DNA of 11,396 nt. Origin: CAG-791 sp002390025 (GTDB lineage: Bacteria; Bacillota; Clostridia; Lachnospirales; Lachnospiraceae). Of this stretch, positions 1 through 5,833 are shown piece by piece (positions within the stretch are counted from its first letter, which is position 1; each line of letters begins with the position of its first letter). Position numbers and translations under genes: made by a program. The notes beneath the pieces were generated by a model. The model was not told where the DNA came from. It ran no database searches and worked only from the letters and a program-made list of their open reading frames with translations. Location of the stretch: assembly GCA_946543465.1 (NCBI GenBank), contig CAMNLR010000049.1:1-11396 (forward strand). The letters run 5' to 3'.

Positions 1-210
1 TACCACTACCGTACCACTATCAGCTTTTGGACTGTCCTCATTCATCTGCTGAATGAAGGCTTCCATCCGGTTCGCACTGTTCCTGCGCATGGTCTCCGTG
101 ACATGTCCATAGCGGTCCAGCGTGAAAGAGGAAGAGTAGTGACCCATGTTTTCCTGCAGCGTCTTAATGTCATCCCCGGCCATGATGATGTTGATAGCAA
201 ATCCATGATT
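1..210 (-). pseudogene. Tyrosine recombinase (phage integrase), C-terminal remnant lacking its 5' part; runs off the window edge
   Basis: Read on the minus strand, the frame from 210 down to 1 encodes the end of a phage-type tyrosine recombinase. It contains FAINIIMAGDDIKTLQENMG, then MGHYSSSFTLDRYGHV, then a helical tail (SANRMEAFIQQMNE). The GH box supplies one conserved histidine, and the Y of DRYGHV is the expected nucleophile. The catalytic Arg of box I, the Lys and the HxxR motif, all expected upstream, are missing. An in-frame TAG lies at 213-211, and upstream of it there is only the tail of the sigma-like gene. The remaining protein would be under about 75 aa here, against 350-400 aa for the family, so it cannot catalyse recombination alone. 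A good Shine-Dalgarno (AGGAG, 220-216) and ATG (206-204) precede it but open a different frame. The frame has no stop before position 1. Remnant status is fairly sure; the exact breakpoint is not. Confidence 0.75.
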
Positions 211-225
211 CTAATCTCCTTTTCT

Positions 226-253
226 GGCACCGGGGCTATGATACCCCGGTGCC
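226..253 (-). repeat. Perfect 10-bp inverted repeat (hairpin) between the sigma-like gene and the integrase remnant
   Basis: GGCACCGGGG (226-235) and CCCCGGTGCC (244-253) are perfect inverted copies separated by 8 nt. In a minus-strand transcript the hairpin would form 9 nt after the stop codon of the sigma-like gene and end 5 nt before the AGGAG Shine-Dalgarno at 220-216. No clear T-run follows it on the minus strand (AGAAAAGGAG follows), so it is not a classical intrinsic terminator in that direction. It could stabilise the 3' end of the upstream message, modulate access to the following ribosome binding site, or act as a weak terminator for plus-strand transcripts. Confidence 0.7.
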
Positions 254-262
254 TAAATTGTC

Positions 263-952
263 TTACCGGTTTTGCTTGCGGTAACTCTTCGCGATTTCTG
301 TTACTCTGTTCAACAACTGATAAATCCGCGGGACGCTGATGCCCATCCGGTCAGCCACTGCCTTTGCGTCCTCTCCGTACAGCTTGACCTGATAGAACAC
401 CTCCCAGCAGCGGGGATTCGTGCTCTTCACCAGATCCCGGATGGCCTGAATTTCGATCCGGTCAAGGGCTTGCTTCTCAACAGTCGGCCAGCCATGCTGC
501 TGGTAACCATTCTTCTTTCCATGATCATGCTCAGACGTTTCCTGTTCTTCACCTGCCAGTTCCTCAGCGTCATCGGGCTCTTCGCATGAATTACGGCTTA
601 TCTTATGATTTCCGTCATTCGCACCGTCGCCCAGAACATCTGGGACAACGGTGAAACGCTCCGCGTAACGCCGATCCTGTGAATGTGCCGTGTTGATCAT
701 GGCCCTGATTCGATAAGCCAACGACTTGTCCGGGGTTTCCGTGAAGTAAACCCGCACGTTTATTCCGCCGAACAGAGACAGATACGAGTATTTGGGCTTA
801 TCTTCATCGGGAGCATCCCTATCCACAGGGATGTCGTTCGGGGCTTCCAGCGGAATGGAATAGTAGATCGTTCCATCTTCAGCCTTTCGGCTGTAGTAGG
901 GGTAATCCGGATCGACATCCTTATTGCTTTTCCAACGTTCAATTTTTGCCAT
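263..952 (-). CDS. Sigma-70 region-4-like helix-turn-helix protein of a phage or mobile element
   Basis: A 229-aa protein whose C-terminal 70 or so residues resemble sigma-70 region 4 or the related phage HTH proteins: a helix EKQALDRIEIQAIRDLVK, then a helix-turn-helix around residues 196-217 (DAKAVADRMGISVPRIYQLL), then a basic tail (SYRKQNR). The first 100 residues hold no motif I recognise, and the middle (about 110-150) is acidic, polar and probably disordered. No region 2 (-10 binding and core binding) is visible, so it is unlikely to be a full sigma factor; a transcription regulator of element genes is more plausible. The ATG at 952 has TGGAG 8 nt upstream. On the minus strand it lies just before the integrase remnant, an order common in integrative elements of Firmicutes. 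The DNA-binding C-terminus is fairly sure; the target is unknown. Confidence 0.75.
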   Translation of the reverse strand: MAKIERWKSNKDVDPDYPYYSRKAEDGTIYYSIPLEAPNDIPVDRDAPDEDKPKYSYLSLFGGINVRVYFTETPDKSLAYRIRAMINTAHSQDRRYAERFTVVPDVLGDGANDGNHKISRNSCEEPDDAEELAGEEQETSEHDHGKKNGYQQHGWPTVEKQALDRIEIQAIRDLVKSTNPRCWEVFYQVKLYGEDAKAVADRMGISVPRIYQLLNRVTEIAKSYRKQNR

Positions 953-1005
953 CTGCTTGTCTCCATTTCTGGGGACAAGCTCGGTACGTGCCAGTATTCA
1001 TCTTC

Positions 1006-1043
1006 GGTCACCTTCCTCGGGGTGTCCCCGGGTCGAGGTGACC
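1006..1043. repeat. GC-rich inverted repeat (outer 8 bp, inner 5 bp)
   Basis: GGTCACCT (1006-1013) pairs perfectly with AGGTGACC (1036-1043). Inside it, CGGGG (1018-1022) pairs with CCCCG (1026-1030) around a TGT loop, giving an extended stem with an asymmetric internal loop. No T-run follows on either strand, which argues against an intrinsic terminator. It could be a protein-binding site, a recombination-site relic or a structured RNA element upstream of the sigma-like gene. Confidence 0.55.
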
Positions 1044-1061
1044 AGCGGATCGCGTCGCTGG
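1042..1061. repeat. Small inverted repeat next to the larger hairpin
   Basis: CCAGCG (1042-1047) and CGCTGG (1056-1061) form a 6-bp perfect inverted repeat with an 8-nt spacer, GATCGCGT. It shares two bases with the end of the larger inverted repeat at 1006-1043, so the two form a compact cluster of secondary structure. Function is unknown, and it could be chance in GC-rich DNA. Confidence 0.4.
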
Positions 1062-1182
1062 CTGCCTGAGTAATGAGTCGCCGTCACCGCCGCTGCGATA
1101 CTCCCTCCCGAACCGTCGACTGAACGGAAGGTGCTGCGGATCTGGACAGCCTTAACGTCGGCTGAAGACGGGGATCATCCGG

Positions 1183-1211
1183 TAGAAATAAGCGCTATAC
1201 TGTGGTATAAT
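1183..1211 (+). promoter_or_regulatory. Sigma-A type promoter with extended -10 for the NACHT-hsd operon
   Basis: TATAAT at 1206-1211 is a perfect -10 box. It is preceded by TGG (1203-1205), which gives the TGn extended -10 motif. TAGAAA at 1183-1188 matches the -35 consensus TTGACA at four of six positions, with the ideal 17-nt spacer. Transcription would start near 1218, leaving a leader of about 130 nt before the NACHT start codon. It is the only strong promoter seen ahead of the operon and points in the right direction. Confidence 0.75.
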
Positions 1212-1235
1212 CTGAAATCAGAGCATTTTCTCCGA

Positions 1236-1267
1236 ATCGATCCCTGATCCGATCTAATCGGATCGAT
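1236..1267 (+). promoter_or_regulatory. Operator-like cluster of inverted repeats with four GATC sites
   Basis: GATCCGAT (1246-1253) and ATCGGATC (1257-1264) form a perfect 8-bp inverted repeat with a 3-nt centre. A second perfect 8-bp pair, ATCGATCC (1236-1243) and GGATCGAT (1260-1267), shares the right arm, so the two hairpins exclude each other. GATC occurs at 1239, 1246, 1251 and 1261, four times in 26 bp. The cluster lies about 20-50 nt downstream of the likely transcription start. It could bind a dimeric repressor as DNA or fold in the leader RNA. Which one cannot be told from sequence, and no adjacent regulator gene is seen on the plus strand. Confidence 0.6.
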
Positions 1268-1304
1268 GTTAGGATATCAAAGTGCCTTGGCAAAGATGGT
1301 GAAG

Positions 1305-1344
1305 GAAAGACAAGGCAAGACAGGCTACGACAAGAAAGGACAAG
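1305..1344 (+). repeat. Four-unit 10-nt tandem repeat (GACAAG motif) in the leader, next to the NACHT start
   Basis: Four consecutive 10-nt units end in GACAAG, GACAGG, GACAAG and GACAAG; the motif starts at 1309, 1319, 1329 and 1339. The last unit is followed by ATA and the ATG at 1348. The period is close to one DNA helical turn. The last unit also supplies the ribosome binding site (AAGGA, 1336-1340, 7 nt before the ATG). It may be a cooperative protein-binding array or an RNA element affecting translation of the NACHT gene. Confidence 0.65.
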
Positions 1345-1347
1345 ATA

Positions 1348-3771
1348 ATGACCTTTTCGGATTTTGCGCATAGGATTGGCAGCGTATTACGTGGTGCGGA
1401 AAACCAGTCCGCATTTACCAAAACTTTATTTGAAATGATCATTCCTGATGATAGAGATGATTTGCTCGAGGGAGTCTCAGAGAGTTCATGGAAAAGTTAC
1501 TTTAACGGAAGCGCACAGATAAAAAGACTGGCAAAGAAGATCAATGTCGTAGCTGAACCCATGCAGTTTGCAAATAACATCCATAAACTGGAAGACCATG
1601 CTGTCGAGAAACTTTGTGATGTTTTCAGAGATGTACTTCCAGAAATAGATCTGCATAATGCTGGAGAACAGATCGGTGAGTTATTTGATAAGATGATCAA
1701 TGAGGCTGCTGGTGAGGAAAAAGTAAAAACTATTACGTCGAAGAAGGAAAATGGTGAAGATGATCATCATCGGCGCACTATTATAAAAAGTGATGCTCAA
1801 TTTATTCCTGCTCGATCCGGTACGGAAGGGAAATTATTATATGGGGGCAATGAGCAAGAGAAGGAAACAGAAACTTATGAAAAATACTTGCAAAAAGCCA
1901 AAAAACACTATTCAATGAAGACCACACTCATTAACAGAGAACAGCCGCAGAAGTTTTACGGTATTTTTGTGTGTACCGATCTTGTTCGGAATGCCGCATA
2001 TACAGCCGGGAAGGCCCAGGATGAAAAAAGAATAATTAAAGACGCAACCCTGGAAAAGCTGAAAAAGGTGTCGAAACACATAATCATCGAAGGAACTGGT
2101 GGTATAGGAAAGTCGATGTTCCTAACCCATCTCTTTCTTTCATCTGCTCAGCAGTATGCAAAAGGAAATGGACAAGTTCCGGTGTTTGTCTCACTAAGAG
2201 ATTATAATAAAAGTACATCCGGGTTCATGGAATTGGTCTGGCGGGCGATTAATGCTTTTGATCCGGAGGTAGAACAAGAAAAAGTAATACATTCTTTTGA
2301 AACCAACAACATTGATTTGTTGCTTGATGGTTTAGATGAGATTCCAACATCGCTCCGGGAAACTTTTTACAAAGACCTGGAAGCATTCATTAAGGGCTAT
2401 CCGGGCATAACAATTGTTCTTTCATCGCGCCCTGTTAACGCGCCCTTTCCTTTTGGTCTGTTCGCTACGTATAAAATCAGAGAGCTGACACTCGAGCAAG
2501 CATTGGAGTTGATTAGTAAAATAAAAATCTGGGACGCTGAATCAAAGGATAGTTTTAAGCTGGCATTAAAGAATGGTCTGTATTATTCGCACGAACAGTT
2601 TGCAAGCAATCCCCTGTTGCTTACAATCATGCTTATGACATATTCGTACTTTGGCACATCTTTTAATGATATGCATGTGTTTTACGCTAAAGCCTATGAG
2701 ACAATGGCAAGGCTTCATGATCAGTCAAAGGGGACGTATCAAAGAACATTACATACGAAACTGTCGCCAGAAGAGTTTGCTGTGTTTTTCTCCCAATTCT
2801 GCGCCAGAACATATACTGAAGAGGTATTCGAATTCACAGATTTGACCTTTGCCACGTTCATGAATAAGGTAATAAAAAAAGTTGCTCCGAATAATCCGGA
2901 TCTTTCTCCCAGAGCCTTCGCTATGGATCTGACGGATAACCTATGCCTGATGTACCGTGAGGGTGAGAAGTATTATTTTATCCATAGGTCTTTTCAGGAG
3001 TATTTTGCCGCGGTATACTTTGCCTCTGACTTTGAAACAAAACTGGAATCAGTCGGCAGTTTTTTTGAAAAGAATCATCGTTCTTATTCAGACCATACAT
3101 TCGATATGTTGTATGGAATGATTCCTCAAAAAGTGGAACGGAACATTTTCCTTCCATACTTAAAAAACCTTATAAGCGAATGCAAGTCAGAAGCGGAAGA
3201 AAATGCCGAAGAGGATGAGCAGCCCTCAGCTGAGTACTGGGCCTTCCTTGAGAGGCAGTATCCCTTTTTGTATTATGAACAAGGCGAGACGGGTGAACCC
3301 AACAGCAACTCCCCGGATTCCTTCATTTACAGCGAAATCCGCGAAAAAAAGGACCTCCACGATCTGATAATCATTGATTTTCTTCCATGGCCTCCTGAAA
3401 TATATGATTTTCCAACAAAAAAATGGGTAACGGCCTACAGCAATTTTCTTACAGAGGAAGCATTTGACAAGTATCCAAATCCGGACGATATTCCTGAAAC
3501 ACTCCTGAAAATGAAAGATCTGGTTGAGGAAGATAGCCTACCCTTTAGATATACTGACTACTTTGGCAAACCAGAATTGCAGGGCGCTTCTGTAGAGATC
3601 GAAGTAAATGCCATCCTGCAAAATCCTGAAACGCACAAAGAAATACGCAAGTTCATGGAGTCTGACAGTTTTCCATTAGTAGAAGAGTATAAAATCATAA
3701 AATCATATTGTGCTGAGCTGGAAAGTGAAAAAGAACGGGAAGCTGCGGCCAAAGATTTATTTGATGATTAA
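1348..3771 (+). CDS. NACHT-domain STAND NTPase, NLR-like antiphage defence protein
   Basis: This 807-aa protein has a clear NACHT NTPase core. The Walker A is GTGGIGKS (249-256, Lys255). The Walker B is LLLDGLDE (324-331), with the doubled acidic residues typical of NACHT. A sensor-like strand reads IVLSSRP (356-362). NPLLLTIM (421-428) and the winged-helix signature FIHRSFQEYFAA (544-555) follow. Residues 1-120 form a separate helical domain with no catalytic motif I recognise, joined by a charged linker (about 123-165). Residues 556-807 are a unique C-terminal part, probably the sensor, without visible LRR, WD or TPR repeats. No signal peptide or membrane segment is seen. NACHT proteins of bacteria are known antiphage NTPases that oligomerise on sensing a trigger; the trigger and output here are unknown. 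The gene is visibly AT-richer than its neighbours and lies 14 nt before hsdM, which suggests co-transcription. The ATG is chosen for its AAGGA 7 nt upstream. Confidence 0.9.
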   Translation: MTFSDFAHRIGSVLRGAENQSAFTKTLFEMIIPDDRDDLLEGVSESSWKSYFNGSAQIKRLAKKINVVAEPMQFANNIHKLEDHAVEKLCDVFRDVLPEIDLHNAGEQIGELFDKMINEAAGEEKVKTITSKKENGEDDHHRRTIIKSDAQFIPARSGTEGKLLYGGNEQEKETETYEKYLQKAKKHYSMKTTLINREQPQKFYGIFVCTDLVRNAAYTAGKAQDEKRIIKDATLEKLKKVSKHIIIEGTGGIGKSMFLTHLFLSSAQQYAKGNGQVPVFVSLRDYNKSTSGFMELVWRAINAFDPEVEQEKVIHSFETNNIDLLLDGLDEIPTSLRETFYKDLEAFIKGYPGITIVLSSRPVNAPFPFGLFATYKIRELTLEQALELISKIKIWDAESKDSFKLALKNGLYYSHEQFASNPLLLTIMLMTYSYFGTSFNDMHVFYAKAYETMARLHDQSKGTYQRTLHTKLSPEEFAVFFSQFCARTYTEEVFEFTDLTFATFMNKVIKKVAPNNPDLSPRAFAMDLTDNLCLMYREGEKYYFIHRSFQEYFAAVYFASDFETKLESVGSFFEKNHRSYSDHTFDMLYGMIPQKVERNIFLPYLKNLISECKSEAEENAEEDEQPSAEYWAFLERQYPFLYYEQGETGEPNSNSPDSFIYSEIREKKDLHDLIIIDFLPWPPEIYDFPTKKWVTAYSNFLTEEAFDKYPNPDDIPETLLKMKDLVEEDSLPFRYTDYFGKPELQGASVEIEVNAILQNPETHKEIRKFMESDSFPLVEEYKIIKSYCAELESEKEREAAAKDLFDD

Positions 3772-3785
3772 GGAGAAAGTAACAG

Positions 3786-5609
3786 ATGGATAATCAAGCA
3801 ATAAAAAAACTCGAATCCGATCTGTGGGAATCTGCTGATCTGCTGCGTGCTGGCTCTAAGCTGACCAGTCAGCAGTATTGCATGCCTGTGCTGGGCCTGC
3901 TGTTCCTTCGCTATGCTTATAGCCGCTTTAAGAAGGTCGAAGAAGAGATTCTGAAAAGCCGCCCCATACGGAATGGCCGTGTGCTTCCCGTCGAGGCGTC
4001 CGACTTTGCGGAAAAGAGCGCTCTTTTCCTTCCGCAGCAGGCACAGTATTCCTGGCTGGTAAACCTTCCTGAAAACATCCAGGCCGCAGGGCTGACGACA
4101 GAAAGCGGCCAGCCCATGAACAGTCTGGGTGAAGTGGTCAACCATGCCATGGAGCTGGTAGAAGCGCAGTCGGCGCAGCTGAACGGTGTGCTGCCCAGGG
4201 AATATACCATTTTCTCAGATGAACTGCTGGCGGAGCTCCTACGCATTTTCAATAACAACGCGCTGGACGAGGTCGGCGGCGATGTGATCGGGCGCATCTA
4301 TGAGTATTTTCTCAGTAAGTTTGCTCCTGCGGTAGCCTCCGATGATGGCGTGTTCTTCACCCCGAAATCCCTGGTAAAAATGATCGTCAACGTGATCGAG
4401 CCCAGCGCGGGAACTCTGCTGGACTGTGCCTGCGGCAGTGGCGGTATGTTCGTTCAGTCTGGTGATTTTGTCAACGCCCAGGGCATGTCTGCAAACAAGG
4501 CCATGACTTTCTACGGTCAAGAGAAGGTTGAGTACAACGCCAAGCTGTGCCTGATGAACATGGCGGTGCACGGGCTGACGGGTGTGATCAAATCCGGTGA
4601 TGAAGCCAACACCTTCTATCATGACGCACATAATCTGGCAGGCTGCTGCGATTACGTGATGGCCAATCCGCCCTTCAATGTCGATAAGGTCAAGGCTGAA
4701 GCTGCACAGAATGCGGGCCGTTTGCCCTTTGGCTTGCCCGCTGTCAATGCTGCCGGTGAATTCGGCAATGCCAACTACCTGTGGATCAGCTATTTCTATG
4801 CCTACCTGAACGAACATGGCCGGGCGGGATTTGTCATGGCTTCCTCAGCGACAGACAGTCAGTCCAAGGATAAAAATATTCGGGAGCAGCTGATCAGAAC
4901 CGGACATGTGGATGTCATGATCAGCGTCGGCAACAATTTCTTCTACACTAAGTCCCTGCCCTGCAGCCTGTGGTTCTTCGACAAGGGAAAGCCGGAAGTG
5001 CTGCAGGACAAGGTTCTGTTCATTGATGCCCGGAACTACTTCACCGTAGTGGATCGTACCCTGAACGAATGGAGCGAATTGCAGCTGAAAAACCTGGCGG
5101 CTATCGTGTGGCTCTATCGCGGAGAGACCGATAAGTATGCCGCCCTGTTGCAGGAATACCATGCAGTGCTTGGTGATGGCGCTTTTTCTGACACTGCCGC
5201 AAAGATTGAGGAGCAGATCAAAGCTCTGCGAGCTGAAGCCAAGGCTGCAGTGGATGCCGCTGCAAAACGGGACAAGAAGTCCGTGCAGGCGCAGTACGAT
5301 GATAAAATCAAAGAGCTGGAAGAAGCCCTGACTATCGCAAAAGAAGCCTGCTGGCTGTATGAGAAGTTCGGCGAAGGCAGATATGCCGATGTGCTGGGCT
5401 TGTGTAAGCTGGCAGATCGCGCCGAGATCGAAGATAAGGGATGGTCGCTGACGCCTGGCGCCTATGTGGGTGTGGCCCCGGTAGAGGATGACGGTGTGGA
5501 TTTCCATGTCCGGATGAAGGAGATTCATGCAGAGCTGCTGGAACTACAGTTAAAGAGCAATGAGCTGATGGAGGCTATCTCACAGAATATGGAGGAGATG
5601 GGATTATGA
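3786..5609 (+). CDS. hsdM: Type I restriction-modification methyltransferase subunit HsdM
   Basis: HsdM transfers methyl groups from S-adenosylmethionine to adenine in the site chosen by HsdS, and is also part of the restriction complex. The N-terminal helical HsdM domain is visible (ESDLWESADLLRAGSKL, then a YCMPVLGLLFLRYAYSRF helix). The SAM-binding motif I is LLDCACGSGG (around 211-220, Asp213). The catalytic motif IV is NPPF (294-297), typical of N6-adenine methyltransferases. A long charged coiled coil lies at about 470-525, before the C-terminal part that contacts HsdS. At 607 aa it is somewhat longer than the E. coli type I enzymes (about 520-530), mainly through this insert. The start has AGGAG (3771-3775), overlapping the NACHT stop codon and 10 nt from the ATG. 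The stop overlaps the next start as ATGA, so translation is probably coupled. All key motifs are intact. Confidence 0.96.
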   Translation: MDNQAIKKLESDLWESADLLRAGSKLTSQQYCMPVLGLLFLRYAYSRFKKVEEEILKSRPIRNGRVLPVEASDFAEKSALFLPQQAQYSWLVNLPENIQAAGLTTESGQPMNSLGEVVNHAMELVEAQSAQLNGVLPREYTIFSDELLAELLRIFNNNALDEVGGDVIGRIYEYFLSKFAPAVASDDGVFFTPKSLVKMIVNVIEPSAGTLLDCACGSGGMFVQSGDFVNAQGMSANKAMTFYGQEKVEYNAKLCLMNMAVHGLTGVIKSGDEANTFYHDAHNLAGCCDYVMANPPFNVDKVKAEAAQNAGRLPFGLPAVNAAGEFGNANYLWISYFYAYLNEHGRAGFVMASSATDSQSKDKNIREQLIRTGHVDVMISVGNNFFYTKSLPCSLWFFDKGKPEVLQDKVLFIDARNYFTVVDRTLNEWSELQLKNLAAIVWLYRGETDKYAALLQEYHAVLGDGAFSDTAAKIEEQIKALRAEAKAAVDAAAKRDKKSVQAQYDDKIKELEEALTIAKEACWLYEKFGEGRYADVLGLCKLADRAEIEDKGWSLTPGAYVGVAPVEDDGVDFHVRMKEIHAELLELQLKSNELMEAISQNMEEMGL

Positions 5610-5833
5610 GTGAAAACAAGAAAAGCCATGTCCCCTTCAATGCACCATTGCGTGATGGCGATACCGAGGAGGTCACTGTAGGCTGCAGAGCAAACAACCC
5701 AGATATCTGTAAAAACAATGGGATTCCTGGAGTGTGCGCTTTTGAGTGTGCCGATGGTATATGTCGGATGCCTTCAAAAGCATGGAAGAAGCAGTATCAA
5801 AAATTGAAGGCGGAGGGTAAGAATGACGCTTAA
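5606..5833 (+). CDS. Small cysteine-rich protein of unknown function encoded between hsdM and hsdS
   Basis: A 75-aa protein that I cannot assign to a named family. It carries five cysteines (C27, C35, C44, C48, C53) spaced C-x7-C-x8-C-x3-C-x4-C in its centre, which suggests a zinc-binding or disulfide-like fold. A polar N-terminus (MSENKKSHVPFNAPLRDGD) and a basic, lysine-rich C-terminal helix (SKAWKKQYQKLKAEGK) flank the core. It has no signal peptide, so it is probably cytosolic. Evidence that it is real: a strong GGAGGAG 8 nt before the ATG, a 4-nt ATGA overlap with hsdM, an 11-nt overlap with hsdS, and hsdS carrying its ribosome binding site inside this gene. The position argues for a role with the type I complex, such as an assembly factor, a DNA-binding accessory subunit or a regulator; these are guesses. 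It is not a fragment of HsdM or HsdS. Confidence 0.85.
   Translation: MSENKKSHVPFNAPLRDGDTEEVTVGCRANNPDICKNNGIPGVCAFECADGICRMPSKAWKKQYQKLKAEGKNDA

Larger units (their letters stand above)
953..1182. other. GC-rich non-coding stretch between the sigma-like gene and the defence operon promoter
   Basis: This stretch has no convincing gene on either strand. Its left half is GC-rich and full of inverted repeats (1006-1043 and 1042-1061). On the minus strand a frame is open from 1083 into the sigma-like gene and reads protein-like at first (QAASDAIRWSPRPGD, then VTEDEYWHVPSLSPEMETSR). It has no good start and overlaps the sigma-like start in another frame. It may be the tail of a gene lost when the cargo arrived. 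It probably holds one edge of the inserted cargo, but no direct repeat that would define an attachment site was found. Confidence 0.5.

Noticed and set aside
272..1069. Plus-strand open frames of 105 and 128 aa over the sigma-like gene
   Set aside because: No ribosome binding site or domain. The minus-strand gene has a good start, good spacing and a clear helix-turn-helix.
3662..3693. Possible internal promoter for hsdM (CTGACA and TATAAA) in the 3' end of the NACHT gene
   Set aside because: The spacer is 20 nt, too long for a good sigma-A promoter, and the region is AT-rich enough for a chance match. A weak promoter cannot be excluded.
4239..5528. Minus-strand open frames of 192 and 227 aa opposite hsdM
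   Set aside because: Antisense shadows of hsdM, with no recognisable motifs and no good ribosome binding site.
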